Shown here: piece after piece, positions 27,148-34,373 of the stretch
Layout: each line of letters starts with the position of its first letter
How positions within the stretch are numbered: position 1 is the first letter of the stretch
Assembly (NCBI RefSeq): GCF_963860125.1
Contig: NZ_CAWLFA010000001.1
Span: 2,604,001 to 2,668,000 of the forward strand
Source of the DNA: Picosynechococcus sp. PCC 7002
Lineage (GTDB): Bacteria; Cyanobacteriota; Cyanobacteriia; Cyanobacteriales; MRBY01
DNA length: 64,000 bases
Direction: 5' to 3'
The notes under the pieces: generated by a model
Databases searched by the model: none
Seen by the model: the letters and a program-made list of their open reading frames with translations, nothing else
Told to the model about the DNA's origin: nothing
Made by a program: the position numbers and the translations under genes

Positions 27148-27564
27148 ATGGCAGAACAATGTGATGCAAGTTTGAAAGTCTGTGCGCAGAATCTTGGCCT
27201 CGACCGAATTGATCGCCATGTGTTTATCTGTGCCGATCAAACGAAGCCCAAATGCTGTGATAAGCAGGCCAGCATTGACGCTTGGAATTATCTCAAAAAA
27301 CGCCTCAAAGAATTGGGATTAGATGCTCCCAGTGACGCTTCACCCCACATTTTCCGCACGAAAGCGAACTGTCTCCGGGTCTGTAGTCAGGGGCCGATTT
27401 TGGTGGTCTATCCCGATGGCATTTGGTATCACAGTGCCACACCAGCGGTCATTGAACGGATTATTCAAGAGCATTTAATCGGCGATCGCCCCGTCCAGGA
27501 TTATGTATTTATGGCCCACCCCCTACCCAAACCATCACCAGTAAACCCCGTCCCAAATCCCTAA
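27148..27564 (+). CDS. Thioredoxin-fold [2Fe-2S] ferredoxin-like protein
   Basis: 138 residues from ATG 27148 (an in-frame TTG lies two codons earlier). The pattern is that of NuoE-like, 'shethna' [2Fe-2S] ferredoxins: DRHVFICADQ with Cys28, then Cys36/37, a helical spacer, and ANCLRVCSQGPILVVYPDGIWY with two Cys spaced CxxxC. Residues after 115 are a Pro-rich tail. Probably a soluble electron carrier; the partner is unknown. A second, membrane-anchored relative lies at 52.9 kb. Confidence 0.82.
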   Translation: MAEQCDASLKVCAQNLGLDRIDRHVFICADQTKPKCCDKQASIDAWNYLKKRLKELGLDAPSDASPHIFRTKANCLRVCSQGPILVVYPDGIWYHSATPAVIERIIQEHLIGDRPVQDYVFMAHPLPKPSPVNPVPNP

Positions 27565-27627
27565 TCCCAGCCAAAATTCCTTTGCTAAGATTTGGCTAAC
27601 CCTGATCTTTGCGACCCTATTCCTGCC

Positions 27628-28272
27628 ATGAGCGATTTTCCTAATCCCCAAGGTACGACTCTACTCCTAATTGACGACGATCCCAATCTCATTTTGTTAG
27701 TGCGCGATTATCTCGAATTTCGCGGCTATGACATGTTGACCGCGGCCAATGGTGTCGAAGGCCTGCAAATCCTCGAAGAGACAACCCCTGACTTAATCAT
27801 TTGTGATGTGATGATGCCAGAAATGGATGGTTATACCTTTATCCAAAATGTCCGTCAAAATTCGCAAATTAGCTGGATCCCTGTAATTTTCCTCTCGGCA
27901 AAAGGGCAAACCTGCGATCGCATCGAGGGCCTGAACCAAGGGGCGGATGTGTACCTTGTGAAGCCTTTTGAACCAGAAGAATTAGTCGCCCAGGTGGAGT
28001 CGTCGTTAAACCAGGCTCGGCGTATCCTGAGTCATTCTGGGGCGACAACCTCGTCCATGGCCTTTCAGGTGCCGAGTCATGTGGAGCTTACCCCCACGGA
28101 AACTAAGGTTGTGAGCTTTGTGGCCCAGGGACTTTCTAACCGGGAAATTGCCGAGAAGCTCAATGTAAGCCAGCGCACCATCGAAAGTCATGTGTCGAAT
28201 ATGTTGAACAAAACCAGCTTAAATAACCGCACGGAACTGGCGCGGTGGGCCATGGACAGTCGATTGGTGTAA
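27628..28272 (+). CDS. Response regulator, receiver plus LuxR/NarL-type HTH
   Basis: About 214 residues from ATG 27628. The receiver has LLIDDDP (acidic pocket), the phospho-Asp in LIICDVMMPEMDGY, and the conserved Lys in LVKPFEPEEL. The C-terminal HTH has LTPTETKVVSFVAQGLSNREI and VSQRTIESHVSNMLNK, typical of the LuxR/NarL family. Similar proteins include the plastid Ycf29 regulators. No kinase is adjacent. A tRNA promoter begins six bases after the stop. Confidence 0.88.
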   Translation: MSDFPNPQGTTLLLIDDDPNLILLVRDYLEFRGYDMLTAANGVEGLQILEETTPDLIICDVMMPEMDGYTFIQNVRQNSQISWIPVIFLSAKGQTCDRIEGLNQGADVYLVKPFEPEELVAQVESSLNQARRILSHSGATTSSMAFQVPSHVELTPTETKVVSFVAQGLSNREIAEKLNVSQRTIESHVSNMLNKTSLNNRTELARWAMDSRLV

Positions 28273-28277
28273 AAGGC

Positions 28278-28308
28278 TTGACAATTTCCGGTGCGCTTTT
28301 GCTATACT
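28278..28308 (+). promoter_or_regulatory. Sigma-70-type promoter of tRNA-Thr
   Basis: Consensus -35 TTGACA (28278-28283), 19-base spacer, and extended -10 TGC-TATACT (28303-28308), 22 bases before the mature tRNA 5' end. Confidence 0.8.
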
Positions 28309-28330
28309 TGCATACGGTTTAGAGACCAAT

Positions 28331-28403
28331 GCCCACGTAGCTCAGTTGGTAGAGCAGCTGATTTGTAATCAGCCGGTCGCAGGTTCAAGTCCTGTTGTGG
28401 GCT
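28331..28403 (+). tRNA. trnT-UGU: tRNA-Thr (anticodon UGU)
   Basis: A full cloverleaf can be drawn. Acceptor GCCCACG / TGTGGGC (one G-U), D-arm GCTC...GAGC, anticodon stem GCTGA / TCAGC with loop TTTGTAA, and T-arm GCAGG-TTCAAGT-CCTGT. The discriminator is T and no CCA is encoded. 73 bases. cinA follows 63 bases downstream and could be read through from the same promoter. Confidence 0.96.
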
Positions 28404-28466
28404 TCTAAAATTAAATGTCTACCAAACAAATGAGGAAAGGCGATCGCCTTTTACTGAAGGAGCACC

Positions 28467-29726
28467 ATGGCGGCGGAAATTATCTGTGTCGGCACCGAGA
28501 TTCTCTTGGGAGATATCGTCAATAGCAATAGCCAGTACCTTGCCCAGGAGTTCGCAAAGCTTGGCATCAGCCATTATTTTCAGTCTGTGGTGGGAGACAA
28601 TATTGCTCGCATCCATTCCCTCCTAGAGATTGCCGTGCAACGGGGGACAGAAATTATCGTCTTTACAGGTGGCCTTGGCCCCACCCCCGACGATCTCACC
28701 ACCGAGGCGATCGCCGCCTATTTCCAAACGCCTCTCATCGAGCGACCAGAGATTGTCGCCGATATCACCACAAAATTTGCCCAACGGGGGCGCACCATGA
28801 CCCCCAACAACCGTAAACAAGCCCTTTTGCCAGAGGGAGCAGAGATTCTCCCGAATCCAACGGGAACTGCCCCTGGTCTGATTTGGCAACCCATTGAGGG
28901 ACTAACAATTTTTACCTTTCCGGGCGTCCCTGGGGAAATGAAGCGGATGTGGCAAGAAACTGCTGTCCCCTACCTCAAGGCCCAAGGCTACGGTCAGATT
29001 GTGATTCACAGTGAAATGATGCGCTTCCGGGGCATTGGTGAATCGAGTCTAGCCGCTAAAGTGAATCATCTTTTTGCGTTGACGAACCCGACCGTAGCTC
29101 CCTATGCCTCCAAGGGAGAAGTCAAGTTACGGGTGGCAGCCCGGGCAGAATCTGTTGCCGCAGCTAAAAAATTAATGGATCCGGTGGTTGCAGAAATTAA
29201 GGCGATCGCCGGATTGGATTATTTCGGTTCCGATGGGGCCAGTCTCCCCCTAGTCATCGGCGACTTACTACGGACGCGCCAGGAAACCCTAGCCGTTGCC
29301 GAATCTTGCACTGGCGGCGGCCTAGGCGCACTAATTACAAGCGTTTCCGGCAGCTCCGACTACTTTTTGGGGGGTATTACCGCTTATGCTAATGCCGTAA
29401 AAATAAACCTTTTGGGCGTGAATTCCGCCGACCTGCAAAACCAGGGAGCCGTCAGTGAAACCGTGGCCCAACAAATGGCGCTGGGAGCCAAACAAGCCCT
29501 TGATAGCGATTGGGGCATTGGCATTACCGGCATTGCTGGCCCGAAGAGTGATGACTCCGCCAAACCCATCGGCTTGGTTTGTATCGCCTGGGCCGATCCC
29601 CAAAATCACGTATTTAGCCATACCTACCGCTACGGCACAGACCGAGACCGGGAATTGATTCGTTACCTGAGTGCTTGTGACGCCCTCGATGGCCTCAGGC
29701 GATATTTAAAGAGCGACAAATCTTAA
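28467..29726 (+). CDS. cinA: CinA-family protein (competence/damage-inducible; NMN deamidase)
   Basis: 419 residues. The N-terminal molybdopterin-binding-like domain opens MAAEIICVGTEILLGDIVN and carries FTGGLGPTPDDLTTEA. The C-terminal CinA domain has LAVAESCTGGGLGALIT and GITGIAGP, the nicotinamide-mononucleotide amidohydrolase half that recycles pyridine nucleotides. ATG at 28467 follows a GAAGGAG ribosome site. In other bacteria cinA is linked to recA and competence. Confidence 0.95.
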   Translation: MAAEIICVGTEILLGDIVNSNSQYLAQEFAKLGISHYFQSVVGDNIARIHSLLEIAVQRGTEIIVFTGGLGPTPDDLTTEAIAAYFQTPLIERPEIVADITTKFAQRGRTMTPNNRKQALLPEGAEILPNPTGTAPGLIWQPIEGLTIFTFPGVPGEMKRMWQETAVPYLKAQGYGQIVIHSEMMRFRGIGESSLAAKVNHLFALTNPTVAPYASKGEVKLRVAARAESVAAAKKLMDPVVAEIKAIAGLDYFGSDGASLPLVIGDLLRTRQETLAVAESCTGGGLGALITSVSGSSDYFLGGITAYANAVKINLLGVNSADLQNQGAVSETVAQQMALGAKQALDSDWGIGITGIAGPKSDDSAKPIGLVCIAWADPQNHVFSHTYRYGTDRDRELIRYLSACDALDGLRRYLKSDKS

Positions 29727-29861
29727 AGTTTTGTTACGAAATATTATGGTTTCTGAGGAAAAAGTCTAGGCCCTAACTAAGGATTCGGCGATCGCCCCCC
29801 GAAAAGCTTGTGTTATTCTTAATATATCTATAAGAACAACGTACCAAAGACGCCAAGATTT

Positions 29862-29915
29862 ATGATGAATAAATTAGAGCGTGGTACATCGAGTTTACAG
29901 GAGTCGTCTTTTTGA
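29862..29915 (+). CDS. Possible 17-codon leader ORF
   Basis: A short frame with two consecutive ATGs, MMNKLERGTSSLQESSF, whose TGA overlaps the ATG of the next ORF in TGATG. It has no known match and may be an untranslated accident or a coupling leader. Confidence 0.25.
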   Translation: MMNKLERGTSSLQESSF

Positions 29916-30055
29916 TGGGCTATATCGAAAAAGTACTGGAAAAACTCAGAGAGTGGGCGGGCAAAGTCATTGAAACCCTCCTTGGGCCAGCGGCCGAACC
30001 TGAGCCTGAACTCATCCCGATCCCTGTCCACGACCGTCAACGTCGCCGCTACTAA
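29915..30055 (+). CDS. Small basic/amphipathic protein, 46 residues
   Basis: Starts MGYIEKVLEKLREWAGKVIE, an amphipathic helix, followed by LLGPAAEPEPELIPIPV and a basic end HDRQRRRY. It has an AGGAG sequence 11 bases upstream. HIP1 is absent inside. The helix-proline-basic layout and a clean stop suggest a real small gene, but I do not recognise it. Confidence 0.5.
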   Translation: MGYIEKVLEKLREWAGKVIETLLGPAAEPEPELIPIPVHDRQRRRY

Positions 30056-30113
30056 AGGCCTCGGACGTTGGGATGCTAACCTTATTAGTTAATCTGCGTT
30101 AGGTTCACCACCG

Positions 30114-30557
30114 TTGTCCACCCTGAATATCCTTGTGCTCCACGGGCCCAATTTAAATTTGTTGGGCTTACGGGAGCCTGAAATCTACGGCGCCACAACC
30201 CTCAAAGACATCAACGCCCGCCTCGAAAAGGAGGCAGGAACTCTTGATGCTTCTCTGCATTGCTTTCAGTCCAACCATGAGGGCGCGTTAGTCGATCAGA
30301 TCCAAGGCGCCCTCGGTAAATTTTCTGGCATTTTGATTAATCCGGCGGCCTACACCCACACCAGTGTCGCCCTTAGGGATGCTTTAGCGGCGGTGAATTT
30401 ACCCACCGTAGAGGTGCATCTCAGCAATATTCACCAGCGCGAAGCTTTTCGTCACCATTCCTATATTGCGCCCATTGCAGTGGGTCAAATCTGCGGCTTT
30501 GGGGCGGAAAGTTACTATCTGGGTTTACGGGCTTTGGTAAATCATATCCGTTCTTAA
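30114..30557 (+). CDS. aroQ: 3-dehydroquinate dehydratase, type II
   Basis: Dehydrates 3-dehydroquinate in the shikimate pathway. 147 residues, the usual dodecameric enzyme length. Motifs LVLHGPNLNLLGLREPEIYG (with the active-site Tyr), NPAAYTHTSVALRDAL and VEVHLSNIHQREAFRHHS are all present. The only start that fits is TTG at 30114, which may limit translation. DUF4340-like and hisH genes follow on the same strand. Confidence 0.95.
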   Translation: MSTLNILVLHGPNLNLLGLREPEIYGATTLKDINARLEKEAGTLDASLHCFQSNHEGALVDQIQGALGKFSGILINPAAYTHTSVALRDALAAVNLPTVEVHLSNIHQREAFRHHSYIAPIAVGQICGFGAESYYLGLRALVNHIRS

Positions 30558-30576
30558 GCACTGGATAAAAATCACC

Positions 30577-31128
30577 ATGGTGCAGCGGAGTACAGGAATT
30601 TGGTTGGCGATCGCCTTGGGACTTGGGGGAATCACCTGGGCTGTTACGCAACGACAAAATACCTTAACACCCTCAGAATCAGGTTTTGTTGCCGCAGATG
30701 CTGAGGTGCTTCTTCCCATTCAGGAAGCGGAGATCCGCTCTTTGTCTTTAGAAATTCAGGGGAAAACCCTCAACTTTGAACAACGCTTTGCACCCGTCCC
30801 TCAATGGTGGCTGACCAGTCCCGTTGAAAAACCGGCCAATCGGGGGGCGATCGCCTATTTGCTCAATTTACTCATCGAACCCCAGGGTTACGCTAGTTTT
30901 TCTGTGGCCTCTGAGGAACTCGCCGATTATGGCCTCCTTGAACCCAAAGCTGTGGTCACGCTCCAAACAGCGGCAACTCAACCCTCTCAACTCAGCCTCG
31001 GCACCGAAAACTTTGACCAAACCAAAATCTACGGTCGCCTGAATGATGAAAATATTGTTTTAGTCTTACCGCTGGAATTTCGTCATGCTGTAACCCGGCA
31101 GTTGTCGGAATGGGTGAATGAAAGTTAA
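30577..31128 (+). CDS. DUF4340-like exported or membrane-anchored protein
   Basis: 183 residues. One N-terminal hydrophobic helix (IWLAIALGLGGITWAV) acts as anchor or signal. The rest resembles DUF4340: IRSLSLEIQGKTLNFEQ, WWLTSPVEKPANRGAIAYLL, and a YGLLEPKAVVTLQ / LSLGTENFDQTKIYGRL pair. The function of the family is unknown. The gene starts 19 bases after aroQ, so the two are probably cotranscribed. Confidence 0.65.
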   Translation: MVQRSTGIWLAIALGLGGITWAVTQRQNTLTPSESGFVAADAEVLLPIQEAEIRSLSLEIQGKTLNFEQRFAPVPQWWLTSPVEKPANRGAIAYLLNLLIEPQGYASFSVASEELADYGLLEPKAVVTLQTAATQPSQLSLGTENFDQTKIYGRLNDENIVLVLPLEFRHAVTRQLSEWVNES

Positions 31129-31218
31129 GCGTCAACATTCTAAAGAAATTGTTAGGATCAAATTCCTTTTGTGGTGTATGTTAGGGGTTTCTAACGTGAA
31201 CGTTCGGGCAATGAGAAG

Positions 31219-31845
31219 ATGGTGAATATTGCGGTTGTTGACTACGACATGGGGAATCTCCACTCCGCCTGCAAAGCCCTAGAAAAAGCGGGGGCAACTC
31301 CCACAATCACGGATCAATCAGAACAAATCCTGGGGGCCGATGCGGTAGTTCTACCGGGGGTTGGGGCGTTTGATCCGGCGATGCAACATCTCCGCGATCG
31401 CCACCTCGAAGCCTCGATTAACCAGGCGATCGCCAGTGGCAAACCCTTCCTCGGCATTTGTTTGGGGATGCAAATTTTATTTGACAGTTCCGCCGAAGGC
31501 ACAGAAAAAGGTTTAGGTATTATCCCTGGCAGGGTGAAACGCTTTCAGCCAGAGCCAGAGATTACCATTCCCCACATGGGCTGGAACCAACTGCAACTAA
31601 CCCAACCGGATCATCCCATTTGGCAGGATTTACCGAAAGATCCCTTCGTTTATTTTGTGCATTCTTTTTATGTGGCCCCGACAGATCCTGAAGTAAATGC
31701 CGCCACCGTCACCCACGGCCAGCAAACTGTCACAGCGGCGATCGCCAAAGATAACTTAGTTGCGATGCAATTTCACCCCGAAAAATCCTCAGCGATTGGC
31801 CTAAAAATCCTCGAAAATTTTGTGCACTGGGTTAAGCAGCAATGA
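31219..31845 (+). CDS. hisH: Imidazole glycerol phosphate synthase, glutaminase subunit
   Basis: Provides ammonia to HisF in histidine synthesis. 208 residues. Nucleophile Cys81 in FLGICLGMQILF, the oxyanion-site VLPGVGAFDPAM, and the His-Glu pair in MQFHPEKSSAIG are in place. ATG at 31219. hisF is not in the window. Confidence 0.96.
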   Translation: MVNIAVVDYDMGNLHSACKALEKAGATPTITDQSEQILGADAVVLPGVGAFDPAMQHLRDRHLEASINQAIASGKPFLGICLGMQILFDSSAEGTEKGLGIIPGRVKRFQPEPEITIPHMGWNQLQLTQPDHPIWQDLPKDPFVYFVHSFYVAPTDPEVNAATVTHGQQTVTAAIAKDNLVAMQFHPEKSSAIGLKILENFVHWVKQQ

Positions 31846-31971
31846 AATTCTTCAAGTCTCTTGCAGAAAAATGATTTAGAGATTTATCAAAGTCTCCCTT
31901 CCGAAGAGAGATTTAGAGGGATGTCCCCCTTTCCCAATCAACTTTCTTTACCTTTACCGTTCTCCTTTACC

Positions 31972-32547
31972 ATGGCCCAAATCAAACTGATGCACGCGAA
32001 ACTCCACCATTTGCGGGTGACCCAGGCTGAGCTAGATTATGTGGGCAGCATCACCATCGACCAAGCCCTGATCGAAAAAGTAGGTATTTTGCCCCTTGAA
32101 GAAGTGAATATTTGGAACGTCGAAAATGGCAACCGCTTAACGACCTATGTTCTTCCTGGTGAGCGGGATAGTGGTGTTGTCTGTCTAAATGGTGCGGCGG
32201 CCCATCTTTGTAGCCCAGGCGATCGCCTGATTGTCGCAGCCTATGAATTACGCGATCGCCGCGATGTTTTAGCGCAAGGCCACACGGCAAAGGTAATCCT
32301 GGCCGACGAGCAAAACCGCTGTCAGACGTTTTTTGAACAACGCCTCAATCCCCAAGGTGCCATTGGTGAGAATTTATCAGTGACAACGCCCAGCTCTGTC
32401 AATCAAACTCAGCCAAATCATCTGCACTTCTCAAAAACTACATCTGTGAAGTACACGACGCTGACGCAAACATACAAAACATACAGTTCAAGCCTCCTCC
32501 AAAAAACTGTCTTAACAACAGATCGACGTGCTCTATTGCCCTGGTGA
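31972..32547 (+). CDS. panD: Aspartate 1-decarboxylase with unusual C-terminal extension
   Basis: Makes beta-alanine for pantothenate and CoA. The proenzyme self-cleaves at Gly25-Ser26 (DYVGSITID) to form the pyruvoyl group; Lys10 of MHAKLHH, the RLTTYVLPGERDSG and NGAAAHLCSPGD segments are typical. The start at 31972 (MAQIKLMHAKL) matches the family. The family core ends near residue 117 (VILADEQN). The open frame continues for about 75 more residues, Thr/Ser/Gln-rich, to TAA at 32547. Either a natural tail or read-through of drifted 3' sequence. Confidence 0.93.
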   Translation: MAQIKLMHAKLHHLRVTQAELDYVGSITIDQALIEKVGILPLEEVNIWNVENGNRLTTYVLPGERDSGVVCLNGAAAHLCSPGDRLIVAAYELRDRRDVLAQGHTAKVILADEQNRCQTFFEQRLNPQGAIGENLSVTTPSSVNQTQPNHLHFSKTTSVKYTTLTQTYKTYSSSLLQKTVLTTDRRALLPW

Positions 32548-32566
32548 TCAGCTTCACTCTTTTCGA

Positions 32567-32588
32567 CGCTAAATTCATTGATTTAGCG
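32567..32588. repeat. Perfect inverted repeat downstream of panD
   Basis: Arms CGCTAAAT and ATTTAGCG around a six-base loop. No T-run follows on either strand, so it is not a standard terminator. It could end panD transcripts or be regulatory for the next gene. Confidence 0.5.
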
Positions 32589-32659
32589 CAAGACAACAAT
32601 ACGTATAAACTGCGAAAATCAACTGAGTCAATAGGATCATCATTTGTTTATAGAAGTTA

Positions 32660-32713
32660 GTAGACACAAAAATAATTAGCGTCTACCATGACAAGAAGTG
32701 GAATGTATTCCAC
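32660..32713. promoter_or_regulatory. Stacked inverted repeats upstream of the YadA-like gene
   Basis: GTAGAC (32660-32665) pairs with GTCTAC (32681-32686). Just after it comes the near-perfect palindrome GTGGAATGTATTCCAC (32698-32713), 66 bases upstream of the gene start. The layout suggests an operator site for a dimeric repressor; the protein is unknown. Confidence 0.45.
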
Positions 32714-32778
32714 CTAAACTTTTTAATAGTTAGCAGATTCCTATTTTTAACTAAAATTTAATGTGTGAGGATAAAAAG

Positions 32779-34215
32779 ATGAAATCTGGCCTTAAACTCT
32801 CCCTTACCCTAGCTTTTGCCGCTGGGATCGTTGTGCCTGCGGGCAGTGTTAACGCTCAAGTTTGTTCTGATGTGGGGGGCGGGGCAGGGACGGCGATCGT
32901 CGCCTCTGGAAACACAGTCACATTCCGATGTGACGATGGCGCAGGCGGTCTTCCTGATGATACAGTTAACTTGGGCGATACCGGAGACGATACAACCGTT
33001 AATGTCGGCAATGCTCCTGGTGTAACCACAAACATTGGTGTTGCTGATAACTCAACAACAAACATTGGCGACAGTGCTGGAGATGCACTTAACGTCACTG
33101 GTACGTCTACTTTTACCGGCCCTACGACTGTCAATGGTGATACTGATCTCAATGGCAACGTAGATGTTCAGAACGATCTGACTGTTGATGGCTTTACGAC
33201 CCTAAACAACGGCCTAGAAGTCAACAATAACAATGTCACTGTCAATGGCGGCAATGTTAACACCAACCAAAGTGTTAACGCAGGAGTTAATGTTAACGCT
33301 GGTCAAGATGTCACTGCTGGTCGCAACGTTAGCGCAACAAACAATGTCAATGCTGGCAATAACATCAATGCCGCCAACAATGTTGAAGCGGGTCAAGATG
33401 TCAATGCTGTCCGTAACGTCAGCGCTGGTAACAATGTCAATGTTGGCAATAACGCTAACGTTGGGAATAATCTGCAAGTCGGTCAAGACGCCTTCATTAA
33501 CAGAAACGCGGTCGTGGGAGGCGTTCTAGACGTTACCGGAAACGCACAATTCGATAGTAATGTTAATGTTACTGGCGAAACAACTCTCAACGGTTTAACC
33601 ACAACCAATGGCATCAACAACACCGGAGCTATCAATACTGATACTCTAAATGCAGCCGGTGCTGTGGATATTCAGGGTTTAACGACAACTAATGGCATCG
33701 ACAATACCGGTGCGATTACAACTGATACTCTCGACGTGGCAGGCACCCTGGAAGTAGATGGTACAACTACTCTCAATGGTCCCACGACTATCAATAATGA
33801 TCTAACTGTTCAAAACAATACAACACTTGGCGATGCTGCCGGTGATACTCTAGACGTCAATGCTGGCAATGTTTTCTTCAATAACCTTCCCAGCAGCAGC
33901 TCCACTGACCTCCTCGTTATCGAAAGTGACGGTCGAGTCGGTGTAAACAACAATATCATTGATGATCTCAGATCTGGTATTGCTGCCACCATTGCGATGG
34001 ATAACGCAGAAGCTGAACTTCGTCCTGGTCATCGCTTTGCCATCGGTATTGGTCTCGGGGTCTACGAAGACGAAACTGCAATTGGTACTTCTGGTAAGTT
34101 CCTCTTTACCGATCCCAACAGCACTGGAACCGCTGTTACTTTCAAAGCAAGTGCTGGTTTCGGTCTTACTACCGATAGCTTCGCTGCCGGTGCAGGTCTC
34201 GGCCTAAGCTTCTAA
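32779..34215 (+). CDS. Repetitive secreted protein with YadA-like C-terminal anchor (putative trimeric autotransporter)
   Basis: 478 residues from ATG 32779 (GAGG a few bases upstream). A signal peptide (LSLTLAFAAGIVVPAGSVNA) is followed by an Asp/Thr/Asn-rich passenger. It contains Asn-Val-x-Ala-Gly-x hexads (about residues 163-239), an exact-frame 28-residue duplication (33592-33759) and a STDLLVIESDGRVGVNN stretch as in fibre tips. Residues 395-478 read like a YadA anchor: LRSGIAATIAM, HRFAIGIGLGVYEDETAIG, VTFKASAGFG, AAGAGLGLSF, four potential beta strands ending in Phe. This would form an outer-membrane trimer displaying the passenger. Strong coiled-coil neck evidence is lacking. It carries no HIP1, unlike its neighbours. 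Confidence 0.65.
   Translation: MKSGLKLSLTLAFAAGIVVPAGSVNAQVCSDVGGGAGTAIVASGNTVTFRCDDGAGGLPDDTVNLGDTGDDTTVNVGNAPGVTTNIGVADNSTTNIGDSAGDALNVTGTSTFTGPTTVNGDTDLNGNVDVQNDLTVDGFTTLNNGLEVNNNNVTVNGGNVNTNQSVNAGVNVNAGQDVTAGRNVSATNNVNAGNNINAANNVEAGQDVNAVRNVSAGNNVNVGNNANVGNNLQVGQDAFINRNAVVGGVLDVTGNAQFDSNVNVTGETTLNGLTTTNGINNTGAINTDTLNAAGAVDIQGLTTTNGIDNTGAITTDTLDVAGTLEVDGTTTLNGPTTINNDLTVQNNTTLGDAAGDTLDVNAGNVFFNNLPSSSSTDLLVIESDGRVGVNNNIIDDLRSGIAATIAMDNAEAELRPGHRFAIGIGLGVYEDETAIGTSGKFLFTDPNSTGTAVTFKASAGFGLTTDSFAAGAGLGLSF
33265..33495 (+). repeat. Hexad-repeat tract (about 18-base DNA period)
   Basis: Roughly twelve consecutive six-residue units of the form N-V-x-A-G-x (NVNAGQ, DVTAGR, NVSATN, NVNAGN, NINAAN, NVEAGQ and so on), encoded by diverged 18-base repeats. 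They form part of the passenger of the YadA-like protein. Confidence 0.8.
33592..33759 (+). repeat. Two-copy 84-base tandem duplication
   Basis: Copies 33592-33675 and 33676-33759 encode GLTTTNGINNTGAINTDTL... and GLTTTNGIDNTGAITTDTL..., 28 residues each, in frame. Synonymous changes separate them, so the duplication is not recent. Confidence 0.85.
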
Positions 34216-34290
34216 GAACATGACCAATAACAACTAGGTCATAACTTATACGAAGTCCTCACTGAGACTTATATTTCTGCTTCATTTTGT

Positions 34291-34345
34291 ATAGCCCTTA
34301 GTTCTCCTGGTAATTGTTATCAGTGAAAACTAGGGCTATTGTTTT
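34291..34345 (+). terminator. Long stem-loop terminator after the YadA-like gene
   Basis: Outer stem ATAGCCCT(T)AGTT / AACTAGGGCTAT with one bulged T encloses an inner seven-pair stem CTGGTAA / TTATCAG. TGTTTTA follows. An upstream start for the next gene would fall inside this hairpin. Confidence 0.75.
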
Positions 34346-34373
34346 ACTCACAACGTCATTAAAACTTATTGCA

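Noticed and set aside
32548..32778. Frameshifted continuation of panD
   Set aside because: None of the other frames after the panD core shows PanD-like sequence, so the tail is not a frameshift of a longer family protein.
33265..33495. CRISPR-like array
   Set aside because: The repeat period is 18 bases with no unique spacers, and it lies inside a coding frame.
34314..34373. Upstream start giving a longer secreted protein
   Set aside because: The extra codons fall in the terminator hairpin of the preceding gene; the ATG at 34374 begins a proper signal peptide.
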